Shown here piece by piece: positions 36,888 through 46,369 of a stretch of DNA of 64,000 bases; the stretch's first letter is position 1, and each line of letters begins with the position of its first letter. A program made the translations under genes and the position numbers. The notes under the pieces are model-generated. The model searched no databases, was not told the origin of the DNA, and was given only the letters and a program-made list of their open reading frames with translations. Origin of the DNA: Mycobacterium colombiense (GTDB lineage: Bacteria > Actinomycetota > Actinomycetes > Mycobacteriales > Mycobacteriaceae); the NCBI RefSeq assembly GCF_001665835.1, contig NZ_LZSX01000057.1, positions 20,313 through 84,312 of the forward strand. Reading direction: 5' to 3'.

Positions 36888-38072
36888 TCAGTGGAAGGCG
36901 TCGCTGCCGGTGAATGCCTGGCCGAGGATGAGCTGATGCATCTCCGGCGTGCCCTCGTACGTCAGCACCGATTCCAGGTTGACCATGTGCCGGATGACGG
37001 GATATTCCAGCGATATTCCGTTGCCGCCCAGTATGGTTCGTGCGGTCCGGCAGATCTTGATCGCCTCACGGGTGTTGTTGAGCTTGCCGAAGCTGACCTG
37101 CTCGGGACGCAGCCCGACGCTGTCCTTGAGGCGGCCCAGGTGCAGCGACAGCAGCTGACCCTTGTGCAGCTCGACGGCCATGTCGACGAGCTTTGCCTGG
37201 GTCAGCTGGAAGCCGGCGATGGGGCGGCCGAACTGGGTGCGTTGCGTGGAGTAATCCAGCGCGGCCTGCCAGGCCGAGCGGGCCGCTCCCATGGAGCCCC
37301 AGACGATTCCGTAGCGGGCCTCGGACAGGCAGGACAGCGGCCCGCGCAGCCCCTTGGCCTCGGGCAGCATCGCCTCGGCGGGCACCCGCACGTCGTCGAG
37401 CACCAGCTCGCTGGTGATCGAGGCCCGCAGCGACAGCTTGTGGTGAATCGTGTTGGCGGAAAACCCCGGTGTCTTGGTGGGCACGACGAAGCCGCGGATG
37501 CCGTCGTCGGTCGCGGCCCAGACGACCGCGACGTCGGCGACCGAGCCGTTGGTGATCCACAACTTGCGGCCGTTGAGCACCCAGTCCGAACCATCTTGGC
37601 GCGCCCGGGTTTTCATCGCGGCCGGATCGGAGCCGACGTCGGGTTCGGTCAGCCCGAAGCAGCCGAGCAGCTCACCGGTGGCCATGCCGGGCAGCCATTG
37701 CTGCTTCTGCTCCTCGGACCCGAAATTCCAGATCGCGAACATCGCCAGCGATCCCTGCACCGAGACCATCGATCGCAGGCCGGAGTCGGCCGCCTCCAGC
37801 TCCACGCAGGCCAGCCCGTAGTGCACGGCGGAAGCGCCGCCGCAGCCGTACCCGTCCAGGTGCATGCCCAGCAGGCCGAGTTGGCCGAATCCCTTGGCCA
37901 GTTCGCGGACCGGCAGGTCACCGATTTCGAACCACTCCGCGACGTGCGGCAGGACGTGCTCGGCGCAGAACTCCCGGACGGTGTCGCGCACCGCGATCTC
38001 GTCGCTGGATAGCGAGGCGTCGAGGCCGAGCGGGTCGTCGCGGTCGAAGGCGGGTGGCGTCTTGGTACTCAT
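36888..38072 (-). CDS. fadE7: Acyl-CoA dehydrogenase FadE7, glutaryl-CoA dehydrogenase-like
   Basis: A 394-residue acyl-CoA dehydrogenase whose ending VLTYEGTPEMHQLILGQAFTG closely resembles glutaryl-CoA dehydrogenases (TYEGTxxxHxLILGxAxTG), where the Glu of YEGT is the catalytic base. FGLTEPDVGSDP and LWITNGSVADVAVVWA bind FAD. It may therefore act on a dicarboxylyl-CoA or short acyl-CoA rather than long fatty acids. Length and position before the DUF3054 gene match Rv0400c (FadE7). It is first in the operon; the FadR-like site lies 53 bases upstream of the ATG. Confidence 0.9.
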   Translation of the reverse strand: MSTKTPPAFDRDDPLGLDASLSSDEIAVRDTVREFCAEHVLPHVAEWFEIGDLPVRELAKGFGQLGLLGMHLDGYGCGGASAVHYGLACVELEAADSGLRSMVSVQGSLAMFAIWNFGSEEQKQQWLPGMATGELLGCFGLTEPDVGSDPAAMKTRARQDGSDWVLNGRKLWITNGSVADVAVVWAATDDGIRGFVVPTKTPGFSANTIHHKLSLRASITSELVLDDVRVPAEAMLPEAKGLRGPLSCLSEARYGIVWGSMGAARSAWQAALDYSTQRTQFGRPIAGFQLTQAKLVDMAVELHKGQLLSLHLGRLKDSVGLRPEQVSFGKLNNTREAIKICRTARTILGGNGISLEYPVIRHMVNLESVLTYEGTPEMHQLILGQAFTGSDAFH

Positions 38073-38124
38073 GGGATCAGCCTGCCATCGTCGGGCCGCC
38101 GGTCACCACCGCCAAGCCGGACTG

Positions 38125-38142
38125 TGAATGAGAATTCATTTC
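38125..38142. promoter_or_regulatory. FadR-like (TetR-type) operator upstream of fadE7
   Basis: TGAATGA-GAAT-TCATTTC is a dyad with half-site AATGA mirrored by TCATT. It resembles the TetR-type FadR operator of Bacillus (TGAATGA-N4-TCATTCA), matching 12 of 14 half-site positions. It is in the gap between fadE7 (minus) and the DUF3054 gene (plus). The TetR encoded in the same operon is the natural candidate binder. Confidence 0.55.
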
Positions 38143-38196
38143 CGACGAATCTAGGTTCACCGCGGCTGCGCGGTCAAGGATCGCGCAGCGCCCCGG

Positions 38197-38202
38197 TAGT
38201 CT
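38197..38202 (+). promoter_or_regulatory. -10 element of the DUF3054 gene (leaderless)
   Basis: TAGTCT ends six bases before ATG 38209 and no ribosome site is present, implying a leaderless message. Confidence 0.4.
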
Positions 38203-38208
38203 GCCTGC

Positions 38209-38580
38209 ATGCTTAGGCTCCAGCGGCCGGCCTGGCTCGCGGTGGACGTCATCGGGGTGCTGGTGTTCTGCGCCCTGGGGCGCCGCAGTCACGACGAAGG
38301 CCTCAACGTCAGCGGCATCGCCGTGACGGCGTGGCCGTTTCTCACCGGCACCGTGGTCGGGTGGCTGATCTCCCGCGGGTGGCGGCGGCCGACCGCCGTG
38401 GTGCCGACCGGGGTCGTCGTGTGGTTGTCCACCGTGGTCGTCGGCATGCTGTTGCGCAAGGCGACCTCCGCGGGCGTGGCGGCGAGCTTCGTGGTGGTGG
38501 CGGCCACGGTCACCGCGCTGTTGTTGCTGGGCTGGCGAGTGGCCGCCGGGCTGGCCCTGCGGCGTCGCTCCGGCGTCTGA
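38209..38580 (+). CDS. DUF3054 membrane protein (Rv0401-like)
   Basis: A 123-residue protein with four hydrophobic segments (starting AWLAVDVIGVLVFCALG, then WPFLTGTVVGWLI, VVVWLSTVVVGMLL and FVVVAATVTALLLLGW), typical of the actinobacterial DUF3054 family. Conserved ISRGWRRPTAV lies in a cytosolic loop. Function unknown. Length equals Rv0401 (123), also next to fadE7 in H37Rv. It is seven bases before the methyltransferase gene. Confidence 0.85.
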   Translation: MLRLQRPAWLAVDVIGVLVFCALGRRSHDEGLNVSGIAVTAWPFLTGTVVGWLISRGWRRPTAVVPTGVVVWLSTVVVGMLLRKATSAGVAASFVVVAATVTALLLLGWRVAAGLALRRRSGV

Positions 38581-38587
38581 GGCGACC

Positions 38588-39469
38588 ATGGCGCAGACGG
38601 CCGACGTGGCGGTGACCGCAACCTTTGGAGCGGCCGCGCGGGCGGTGGCCACCAACCAAGGCCTGCTGAACGATCCGTTCGCCGAGCCGCTGCTGTGCGC
38701 CGTCGGGATCGACTACCTCACCCGGGCGATCAAGGACCACGTGTTCGCTGAGGACGACGGCGACGACCCGGCGATGACGGCGTTGATGGACGCGCTGGCG
38801 GCGCACACCCGGTTCGTCGACGAATTCCTGGCCGACGCCGGCCGGGCGGGCATCCGCCAGGTGGTGATCCTGGCGTCGGGTCTGGACACCCGGCCGTACC
38901 GGCTGTGGTGGCCGCCGGGGACCACGGTCTATGAGATCGATCAACCGCAGGTGCTCGACTTCAAATCCGGAGTCTTGCGGGGGCTGGACGCCCAATTGGC
39001 CGCCCACCGGTGTGCGATCGGCGTTGACCTGCAACAGGATTGGCCGGCCGCGCTGCGGCGGGTCGGGTTCGACGCCGCCCAGCCCACGGTCTGGGTCGCC
39101 GAGCAGCTGCTCGTCGGGTATCTACCGCCCGACGAGCACAATCAGTTGCTGGACGGCGTCACCGCCTCGAGCGCGGCGGGCAGCCGGTTCACCGCCGATC
39201 ACATGCCGACCTGGAATCCGTTGCAGCTCGGGGCCGAGCGCGCCTTCGTTGACGGCTGGCGGCAGCGCGGCCTGGACGTCGACCTGGCCAGCCTGACCTA
39301 TCCCGGCGAATACCATTACGTGCCAGAATATTTGGCGTCGAATGGCTGGGAGACGGCCGGGCGCAGCATCACCGAGCTGCTGGGTGCGATGGGGCTGGGC
39401 AGGCGGCGACGGACCGGGCCCGGCGACTCGGAGTTCATCCCGGAATACGTCATCGCGACGCGTGTTTGA
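38588..39469 (+). CDS. SAM-dependent methyltransferase, TIGR00027 (mycobacterial) family
   Basis: A 293-residue enzyme of the large mycobacterial putative O-methyltransferase family. Seen: the N-terminal LLNDPFAEPLL, the cofactor strand RQVVILASGLDTRPYRL, then TTVYEIDQPQVLDFK with the acidic residue that holds the ribose, WVAEQLLVGYLPP and FTADHMP. Substrates are unknown for most members. It is downstream of DUF3054 and directly followed by a GNAT gene. In H37Rv this interval carries mmpL1-mmpS1-fadD30-pks6 instead. Confidence 0.9.
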   Translation: MAQTADVAVTATFGAAARAVATNQGLLNDPFAEPLLCAVGIDYLTRAIKDHVFAEDDGDDPAMTALMDALAAHTRFVDEFLADAGRAGIRQVVILASGLDTRPYRLWWPPGTTVYEIDQPQVLDFKSGVLRGLDAQLAAHRCAIGVDLQQDWPAALRRVGFDAAQPTVWVAEQLLVGYLPPDEHNQLLDGVTASSAAGSRFTADHMPTWNPLQLGAERAFVDGWRQRGLDVDLASLTYPGEYHYVPEYLASNGWETAGRSITELLGAMGLGRRRRTGPGDSEFIPEYVIATRV

Positions 39470-39478
39470 GTGGTAGTG

Positions 39479-39979
39479 ATGCCGGAATCAAGCCCGCCGC
39501 ACGGCCTGCTGCGGTTCGTGTCGGCGAACCACGACGACCCGCTGGCGCAACCGCTGCTGGCCGAGCTGGCCGTCGAGTATGCGCAGCGATACGGCGGCAC
39601 GCCGAGCACCCACCTGACCTGGCTGCCCGTGCCGCAGGCCGAGCTGGCGCCGCCGGACGGCGGGCTGCTGATCGGCCTGGTGGACGGCGTGCCGGTGACC
39701 GGCGGCGCGTTTCGTCGCTACGACGCCGACACCGCGGAGCTCAAGCGGATCTGGACCGACGGCGCCCACCGGCGCCGCGGCTACGCCAGGGAGCTGCTGG
39801 CGGCGCTGGAGGCCGAGACCCGGGCGCGCGGGTATCGGCGGCTCTACCTGATCACCGGCAACCGGCAGCCCGAGGCCGAGGCGCTCTATGACGCGACCGG
39901 GTATACCCGGATAGCGCCGGACCCGCTGCCGTCGTGGGGCCCGTTCCTGCCGATCGCATTCGAGAAGTGGCTCACCTGA
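39479..39979 (+). CDS. GNAT-family N-acetyltransferase
   Basis: A 166-residue acetyltransferase. The acetyl-CoA loop is RRRGYARELLAALE (family R/Q-x-x-G-x-G/A), preceded by the strand AELKRIWTDGAH and followed by LYLITGNRQPEAEALYDATGYTRI, the last GNAT motif. The acceptor is unknown. Two starts are possible: ATG 39479, or GTG 39470, which would touch the methyltransferase stop. Co-transcription with that gene is likely. Confidence 0.88.
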   Translation: MPESSPPHGLLRFVSANHDDPLAQPLLAELAVEYAQRYGGTPSTHLTWLPVPQAELAPPDGGLLIGLVDGVPVTGGAFRRYDADTAELKRIWTDGAHRRRGYARELLAALEAETRARGYRRLYLITGNRQPEAEALYDATGYTRIAPDPLPSWGPFLPIAFEKWLT

Positions 39980-40092
39980 CTTGAGTGCCGCCCCAACGGC
40001 TTTCAAGGGATATAGCACTTCCGGTATCAGCTAGCGGATGTGCTAGCAAGTTTGAGGGTCACGCAGTAGGAACTCTGGCGGTGCCGATGTGG

Positions 40093-40839
40093 TCACTGAG
40101 CCAGCGAGATGGCGCGTGCGGTCGCTTCCCGGATGGGGCCGCGCCACACGTCGCCGTGCCCGGGCAACAAGACCTCGGTGTCCAGCAGGGCCAGCGCGTC
40201 CAGGCTGCGCAGCGAATTCTGCTGGCTGTGGCTGAACACCGCCGGCAGCAGCTGCGGCCCGCCGCGGCGCAGCAACGGGTGCCCGGTGATCAGCGCGTCG
40301 CCGCTGACCAGCACGCCGTCCACCACGTACGAGCAGTGCCCGCTGGTGTGCCCGGGGGTGAACACCGCACTGGGGTGGCCCGGCAGGCCCGCGGCCACCT
40401 CGGCGGTCAGCGGCCGGGTGGATGGGATGCCGTCGCGAATCAGGCCGCCGCTACGCAGCACGTGCAGACCCCAGGCCGCCCAGCGCGGCCGCCAAATGCG
40501 CAGGGCGACATCGAAAACCGACGCCTGCTCCAGGTACTCCCGCTTGGCGTGCCCCACTTCGTCGGCATGGCAGTACACGTCGGTGCCGTATTCGCTGGCG
40601 AGCCAGATCGCCGAGCCCAGGTGGTCGATGTGGGCGTGGGTGAGCAGGACGGCGCGCACGTCGCCGGGGCCATAGCTCAGCTCCCGCAGCGACGACAACA
40701 CGGCCTCGCGGTCGCCGGGATATCCGGCGTCGATCAGCAGCACGCCGGTGCCGTCGACGACCAGCGTCCAGTTAACGGCCTCGCCCCGAGCGAGGTACAC
40801 CGTGTCGGTCACTTGAACGAGAGTCGGCGCCGATCCCAT
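40093..40839 (-). CDS. Metallo-beta-lactamase fold hydrolase (Rv0406c-like)
   Basis: A 248-residue hydrolase. The zinc motif HAHIDHLG (HxHxDH) is intact near residue 62, with the other His ligands in FTPGHTSGHCSY and the final His in LLPGHGDVW. Members cleave thioesters, lactones or phosphodiesters; the substrate is unknown. It is divergent from fgd1, as Rv0406c is in M. tuberculosis. A TACACT box seven bases before the ATG suggests a leaderless message. Confidence 0.88.
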   Translation of the reverse strand: MGSAPTLVQVTDTVYLARGEAVNWTLVVDGTGVLLIDAGYPGDREAVLSSLRELSYGPGDVRAVLLTHAHIDHLGSAIWLASEYGTDVYCHADEVGHAKREYLEQASVFDVALRIWRPRWAAWGLHVLRSGGLIRDGIPSTRPLTAEVAAGLPGHPSAVFTPGHTSGHCSYVVDGVLVSGDALITGHPLLRRGGPQLLPAVFSHSQQNSLRSLDALALLDTEVLLPGHGDVWRGPIREATARAISLAQ

Positions 40840-40846
40840 GCCCGCG

Positions 40847-40852
40847 AGTGTA
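40847..40852 (-). promoter_or_regulatory. -10 element of the beta-lactamase-fold gene (leaderless)
   Basis: Minus-strand TACACT ends seven bases before ATG 40839; no ribosome site. Confidence 0.4.
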
Positions 40853-40913
40853 GGAGCGACCGCAAGCGCGGCTCAGCCGCGCCCGCGATCCGCCCGAGGA
40901 GTAGAAAAGACTC

Positions 40914-41924
40914 GTGGCTGAACTGAAACTCGGATACAAAGCGTCCGCTGAACAATTTGCACCGCGCGAGCTCGTCGAACTCGCTGTCGCCGCCGAAGGG
41001 CACGGCATGGACAGCGCCACCGTCAGTGACCACTTCCAGCCGTGGCGGCACGAGGGTGGACACGCCCCGTTCTCGCTCGCCTGGATGACCGCCGTCGGCG
41101 AGCGCACCAAGAGGCTGGTGCTGGGCACCTCGGTGCTCACCCCGACCTTCCGCTACAACCCCGCGGTCATCGCGCAGGCGTTCGCCACGATGGGCTGCCT
41201 GTACCCGGACCGCATCTTCCTCGGCGTGGGCACCGGCGAGTCGCTCAACGAGATTGCCACCGGTTACGAGGGCGAGTGGCCGGAGTTCAAGGAACGCTAT
41301 GCCCGGCTGCGCGAATCGGTGCGGCTGATGCGCGAACTGTGGCTCGGAGACCGCGTCGACTTCGAGGGCGAGTACTACCACACCAAGGGCGCCTCCATCT
41401 ACGACGTTCCGGAGGGCGGCATCCCGATCTACATCGCCGCGGGCGGCCCGCAGGTGGCCAAGTACGCGGGTCGGGCCGGCGACGGCTTCATCTGCACCTC
41501 CGGCAAGGGCGAGGAGCTGTACAAGGACAAGCTGATGCCCGCCATGAAGGAGGGCGCGGAGGCGGCCGGAAAGAACCCGGACGACATTGACCGGATGATC
41601 GAGATCAAGATCTCCTATGACACCGACCCGGACAAGGCCCTGGAGAACTGCCGGTTCTGGGCACCGCTGTCGCTGACGGCAGAGCAGAAGACCAGCATTC
41701 ACGATCCGCTGGAGATGGAGAAGGCCGCCGACGAGCTGCCCATCGAGCAGGTCGCCAAGCGCTGGATCGTGGCGTCCGACCCCGACGAGGCGGTCGAAAA
41801 GGTCGGCCAGTACGTGACGTGGGGCCTCAACCACCTGGTGTTCCATGCGCCCGGCCACGACCAGCGCCGGTTCCTGGAGCTCTTCGAGAGGGACCTGGCG
41901 CCGCGGCTGCGGCGGCTGGCCTGA
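40914..41924 (+). CDS. fgd1: F420-dependent glucose-6-phosphate dehydrogenase
   Basis: A 336-residue luciferase-fold enzyme that oxidises glucose-6-phosphate and reduces coenzyme F420, the main source of F420H2 in mycobacteria (needed for nitroimidazole activation and redox defence). Visible: [13 protein letters not shown] at the N-terminus, SDHFQPW with the active-site His and Trp, [10 protein letters not shown] and the C-terminal [21 protein letters not shown]. Length equals Rv0407. GTG 40914; GAGGAG lies about 11 bases upstream. Confidence 0.97.
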   Translation: MAELKLGYKASAEQFAPRELVELAVAAEGHGMDSATVSDHFQPWRHEGGHAPFSLAWMTAVGERTKRLVLGTSVLTPTFRYNPAVIAQAFATMGCLYPDRIFLGVGTGESLNEIATGYEGEWPEFKERYARLRESVRLMRELWLGDRVDFEGEYYHTKGASIYDVPEGGIPIYIAAGGPQVAKYAGRAGDGFICTSGKGEELYKDKLMPAMKEGAEAAGKNPDDIDRMIEIKISYDTDPDKALENCRFWAPLSLTAEQKTSIHDPLEMEKAADELPIEQVAKRWIVASDPDEAVEKVGQYVTWGLNHLVFHAPGHDQRRFLELFERDLAPRLRRLA

Positions 41925-41961
41925 GGGGCGGGCGAATGGTCTCCGGCGCTGTGTCAGTTCA

Positions 41962-44019
41962 GTGACAGCGATCTACATCGCCTCCCCCGAGCCGGAGACC
42001 GGCAAGTCGACCATCGCCCTCGGACTGCTGCACCGGTTGACCGCGACGGTCGCGAAAGTCGGTGTGTTCCGGCCCATTACGCGCTCAGACGGCGACGAGC
42101 GCGACTACATCCTGGAACTGCTCCTGACGCGGACCACCGCGGGCCTGTCGTACGAGCAGTGCGTCGGCGTCACCTATCAGCAGCTGCACGCCGACGGTGA
42201 CGCCGCCCTCGCCGGCATCGTCGACGCCTACCACGCCGTGGCCGACGCGTGCGACGTCGTGGTGATCGTCGGCAGCGACTACACCGACGTGACGCGGCCC
42301 GCGGAGCTTTCCACCAACGCGCGTATCGCGGTCAACCTCGGTGCGCCCCTGCTGCTGACGGTCAGCGGCAAGGGACGCACGGCCGCCGAGATCGCCAGCG
42401 TCATCGACGTCTGCCTGGCCGAGCTGGACGCCCAGCACGCCCACACCGCGGCGGTGGTGGCCAACCGCTGTGATCCGGCCGGACTGACCGACATCGCCGC
42501 GGCCCTGCGCAAATTCGCCCAGCGCAGCTACGTGCTGCCCGACGAGCCGTTGCTGTCGGCGCCGACGGTGGCCGAGCTGGAGAAGGCGGTCGGCGGAACG
42601 CCGGTCAGCGGCGAGGAGTCGCTGCGCGAACGTGAGGTCACCGGCGTGCTGGTCGCCGGGATGACCGCCGACCACGTCCTGGAACGGCTGCGCGACGGCA
42701 TCGCGGTCATCACGCCCGGAGACCGCTCGGACGTGGTGCTCGCCGTCGCCAGCGCCCATGCCGCGGAAGGGTTTCCGTCGCTGTCGTGCATCGTGCTCAA
42801 CGGCGGCTTCGCGCTGCATCCGTCCATCGCCGCGCTGGTCGCGGGACTTCGGCTGCGGCTACCGATCGTCGCGACCGCACTGGGCACCTACGACACCGCC
42901 GGCGCGGCAGCCTCGGCGAGGGGCAGGGTCAGTGCGAACTCGCAGCGCAAGATCGACACCGCGCTGGAGCTGATGGACAGCCACGTCGACGTCACCGATC
43001 TGCTTGCGCAGCTTGCTATTCCGATCCCCACCGTCACCACGCCGCAGATGTTCATTCACCAGCTGACGCTGCAGGCACGTTCGGATCGCAAGCACATCGT
43101 GCTTCCCGAAGGCGACGACGACCGGATCCTGCGGTCCGCCGGACGGGTGCTGCAGCGCCGCGTCGCCGACCTGACCATCCTGGGCGACGAGGCTCGAATC
43201 CGCCAGCGTTCGGGGGAACTCGGCGTGGACTTGGGTGACGCCACGGTGATCGATCCGCGCACCAGCGGGTTGCGCGACGAGTTCGCCGACCAGTACGCCG
43301 AGTTGCGCAAGGCCAAGGGCGTCACCGTCGAGCAGGCCCGCGAGGCCATGCGTGACGCAACGTATTTCGGCACCATGCTGGTGCACAACGCCCATGTGGA
43401 CGGCATGGTGTCGGGCGCCGCGCACACCACCGCGCACACCGTTCGGCCCGCGTTCGAGATCATCAAGACGGTCCCGGACGTCTCGACGGTGTCCAGCATC
43501 TTCCTGATGTGCCTGCCCGATCGGGTGCTGGCGTACGGCGACTGCGCGATCATCCCGAATCCGACACCCGAGCAGCTGGCCGACATCGCGATCTCGTCGG
43601 CCCGCACCGCCGCGCAGTTCGGTATCGAACCGCGGGTGGCGATGCTGTCGTACTCGACCGGCGACTCGGGTACCGGTGCTGACGTCGACAAGGTAAGGAC
43701 GGCAACCGAATTGGTTCGGCAACGCAACCCCGACCTGCCGGTGGAAGGACCCATCCAGTACGACGCCGCGATCGAACCGTCGGTCGCGGCGACCAAATTG
43801 CGCGACTCGCCGGTGGCCGGCCGCGCCACCGTGCTGATCTTCCCCGACCTCAACACCGGCAACAACACCTACAAGGCGGTGCAGCGCAGCGCCGGCGCGC
43901 TAGCCATCGGGCCCGTGCTGCAGGGCCTGCGTAAGCCGGTGAACGACCTGTCCAGGGGTGCGCTGGTCGAAGACATCGTGAACACCGTGGCCATCACGGC
44001 GATCCAGGCCCAGGGGTAG
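41962..44019 (+). CDS. pta: Phosphate acetyltransferase
   Basis: A 685-residue long-form Pta that converts acetyl-CoA and phosphate into acetyl phosphate. Domains: an N-terminal P-loop-like domain ([18 protein letters not shown]), a middle DRTGG domain ([28 protein letters not shown]), and the C-terminal catalytic domain from about residue 370 ([32 protein letters not shown]). GTG 41962 gives a length near M. tuberculosis Pta (690). It is two bases before ackA, forming the usual acetate pathway pair. Confidence 0.96.
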   Translation: MTAIYIASPEPETGKSTIALGLLHRLTATVAKVGVFRPITRSDGDERDYILELLLTRTTAGLSYEQCVGVTYQQLHADGDAALAGIVDAYHAVADACDVVVIVGSDYTDVTRPAELSTNARIAVNLGAPLLLTVSGKGRTAAEIASVIDVCLAELDAQHAHTAAVVANRCDPAGLTDIAAALRKFAQRSYVLPDEPLLSAPTVAELEKAVGGTPVSGEESLREREVTGVLVAGMTADHVLERLRDGIAVITPGDRSDVVLAVASAHAAEGFPSLSCIVLNGGFALHPSIAALVAGLRLRLPIVATALGTYDTAGAAASARGRVSANSQRKIDTALELMDSHVDVTDLLAQLAIPIPTVTTPQMFIHQLTLQARSDRKHIVLPEGDDDRILRSAGRVLQRRVADLTILGDEARIRQRSGELGVDLGDATVIDPRTSGLRDEFADQYAELRKAKGVTVEQAREAMRDATYFGTMLVHNAHVDGMVSGAAHTTAHTVRPAFEIIKTVPDVSTVSSIFLMCLPDRVLAYGDCAIIPNPTPEQLADIAISSARTAAQFGIEPRVAMLSYSTGDSGTGADVDKVRTATELVRQRNPDLPVEGPIQYDAAIEPSVAATKLRDSPVAGRATVLIFPDLNTGNNTYKAVQRSAGALAIGPVLQGLRKPVNDLSRGALVEDIVNTVAITAIQAQG

Positions 44020-44021
44020 CC

Positions 44022-45185
44022 GTGGCGGGCAGCAGCGACACGCGCCTGGTGCTGGTGATCAACTCCGGCTCGTCATCCCTGAAATACCAAGTGGTCGATC
44101 CGGATTCGGGCGCCGCCCGGGCGACGGGCCTCGTCGAGCGGATCGGGGAGGAGTCGTCGTCGGTTCCCGACCACGACGCCGCGCTGCGCCGTGCGTTCGA
44201 CACGATGGCCGACGACGGCATCGACCTGCAGGCGAGCGGCATCGTCGCGGTGGGCCATCGGGTGGTACACGGCGGCAACACTTTCTATCAACCCACGCTG
44301 CTGGACGACGCGGTGATCGGCCGGCTCGACGAACTGTCGGAGCTGGCCCCGCTGCACAATCCGCCCGCCCTCAAGGGCATCGAGGTGGCGCGCAAATTGC
44401 TGCCCGACCTCGCCCACATCGCGGTGTTCGACACCGGCTTCTTTCACGACCTGCCGCCCGCGGCGGCCACCTACGCCATCGATCGCGACCTGGCGCAGCG
44501 GTATCAGATCCGACGGTACGGGTTTCACGGGACGTCGCACCGCTACGTCAGCGAGCAGGCCGCCGCGTTCCTGGACCGATCGGTCGGTGACCTGAAACAG
44601 ATTGTGCTGCACCTGGGTAACGGCTGCTCCGCCTCGGCCATCGCCGGTACCCGGCCGCTGGACACCTCGATGGGCTTGACGCCGCTGGAAGGTCTGGTGA
44701 TGGGCACCCGCAGCGGCGACATCGACCCCAGTGTGGTCGGCTACCTCTCGCACACGGCCAAGATGGGGGTCGACGACGTCGAGGCGATGCTCAACCAGCG
44801 CTCGGGGGTGTTGGGCCTGTCCGGTGAGCGCGACTTCCGCCGGCTGCGGACGATGATCGAATCCGGCGACGCCGCAGCGCAATTGGCCTACAGCGTATTC
44901 ACGCATCGGCTGCGCAAGTACATCGGCGCCTACCTGGCGGTGCTGGGGCACACCGATGTCATCAGCTTCACCGCGGGGATCGGCGAGCACGACCCGGCGG
45001 TGCGCCGCGACGCCGTGGCCGGCATGGAGGAGCTGGGCATCGTGCTCGACGAGCGCCGCAACCTGGGCGGCGGCAAGGGCGCACGCCAGATCTCCGCCGA
45101 CGATTCGCCGGTCGCCGTGCTGGTGGTCCCGACGAACGAAGAGCTGGCCATCGCCCGGGACTGCGTGCACGTGCTAGGCGGATAG
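44022..45185 (+). CDS. ackA: Acetate kinase
   Basis: A 387-residue ASKHA kinase making acetate and ATP from acetyl phosphate, or the reverse. Signatures: [14 protein letters not shown] at the N-terminus, the second motif [13 protein letters not shown] near residue 165, and VDLHLGNG-type [11 protein letters not shown]; the C-terminal [13 protein letters not shown]. Its end overlaps the convergent DUF1501 gene by 12 bases. Operon with pta. Confidence 0.97.
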   Translation: MAGSSDTRLVLVINSGSSSLKYQVVDPDSGAARATGLVERIGEESSSVPDHDAALRRAFDTMADDGIDLQASGIVAVGHRVVHGGNTFYQPTLLDDAVIGRLDELSELAPLHNPPALKGIEVARKLLPDLAHIAVFDTGFFHDLPPAAATYAIDRDLAQRYQIRRYGFHGTSHRYVSEQAAAFLDRSVGDLKQIVLHLGNGCSASAIAGTRPLDTSMGLTPLEGLVMGTRSGDIDPSVVGYLSHTAKMGVDDVEAMLNQRSGVLGLSGERDFRRLRTMIESGDAAAQLAYSVFTHRLRKYIGAYLAVLGHTDVISFTAGIGEHDPAVRRDAVAGMEELGIVLDERRNLGGGKGARQISADDSPVAVLVVPTNEELAIARDCVHVLGG

Positions 45186-46358
45186 GAAGCCGAGACTGTT
45201 TCGTCCGGTGCCGACCGAGGGCGTGGGATCGGCCCCGACCGTTCGCGCCAGCACCTCGGCGTAGATGTCGCGAAAATCGGTGGTGTACTTCAGGTCTCCG
45301 TTGTCGAGGTCGGTGAGGCTGGGCTGCTCCCCGTAGAAGCCGCCGTTGACCGGGGCACCCGCGATGAAGACGGGACCGGCCGTGCCGTGGTCGGTGCCCT
45401 GCGAGGCGTTGGCCCGCACCCGGCGCCCGAATTCCGAGTACGCCAGCAACACCACGTCGCGGCCGGCCATCTCCTGGACGAACGCGGTCACCGCCTCGTC
45501 GAATGTCTGCAGGAGACGCTGCTGGGTCCCGCGTTCGCCGGCGTGGGTGTCGAAGCCGCCCAATTGCACCGTGTAGACCCGGGTGGGGACGCGGGCCTTG
45601 ATGGCCTGGGCCACCATGCTCAGCTGCGCGGACAGTGAATTGTGCTCCTTGGCGGCGGGTTTCACCGAGGCGAAGGCGGCATCCGCCGTGCGCGCGGCGC
45701 GGTAGGCCTTGCACACGGCGGCCATCGCCGGCGTGTCGCCGGGGTCGTCGTTGCCCAGCGCGGCCATCACCGCGTCGAACCTCTCCGCCTTGCCCGACGC
45801 GCCGCCCGGCGAAAGCGCCGCGGCCGTGCACCTGGCGCCGACTGCCAGCGGGGGCAGCACCGCCCCGATGTTGACCGCCCGCAGCGGATCGTCTCCGGTG
45901 GCGTCGAGCCAGCGGCCGATCCAGCCCGTCGACACCGGCTCGGCCGGTGACGCCGTCTGCCAGATGTCCATCGACCGGAAGTGGCTGTGGTCGGGCTTCG
46001 GGTAGCCCGCGCCGCGCACGATGGCGAGCCGCCCGTGGTTCCACAGCCCCGCCAGTCCCTTCATCGCCGGGTTGAGCCCGAGTTGCTGATCGAGGTGCAG
46101 GACATCGCTTGGGGCGTAGGCGAGTTCGGGCCGAGCATCGTGATAGGCGTTGTCCGCGTACGGGATCACGGTGTTGATCCCGTCGTTACCGCCGTAGAGC
46201 GTGGCGATCACCAGGACGCCGGCTCCGTCGGCCAGCGGCCGGTCCCGTGCCGCGCGCATCAGGTCCGGCCAGTTGACCGCCGCGGTTGCGGACAACAGGC
46301 CGGCCGCGCCGGCGCCCGCGCTGGCGATCAGAAATCGGCGACGGTTGATCTCGGGCAT
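45174..46358 (-). CDS. DUF1501 family secreted protein (Tat signal)
   Basis: A 394-residue protein. The N-terminus [17 protein letters not shown] is a Tat signal, so it is exported folded. The body has the DUF1501 marks [50 protein letters not shown] and [13 protein letters not shown], which resemble metal-binding residues of the alkaline-phosphatase/sulfatase clan. Function unknown; such proteins are almost always paired with DUF1800, as here (the DUF1800 gene ends 11 bases upstream). Not known from this place in H37Rv. Confidence 0.88.
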   Translation of the reverse strand: MPEINRRRFLIASAGAGAAGLLSATAAVNWPDLMRAARDRPLADGAGVLVIATLYGGNDGINTVIPYADNAYHDARPELAYAPSDVLHLDQQLGLNPAMKGLAGLWNHGRLAIVRGAGYPKPDHSHFRSMDIWQTASPAEPVSTGWIGRWLDATGDDPLRAVNIGAVLPPLAVGARCTAAALSPGGASGKAERFDAVMAALGNDDPGDTPAMAAVCKAYRAARTADAAFASVKPAAKEHNSLSAQLSMVAQAIKARVPTRVYTVQLGGFDTHAGERGTQQRLLQTFDEAVTAFVQEMAGRDVVLLAYSEFGRRVRANASQGTDHGTAGPVFIAGAPVNGGFYGEQPSLTDLDNGDLKYTTDFRDIYAEVLARTVGADPTPSVGTGRNSLGFLSA

Positions 46359-46369
46359 GGCTGATCTCG

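Noticed and set aside
39990..40065. Small inverted repeats around GCTAGC after the GNAT gene, considered as an attachment site
   Set aside because: Arms of only six bases, no integrase gene and no tRNA end nearby.
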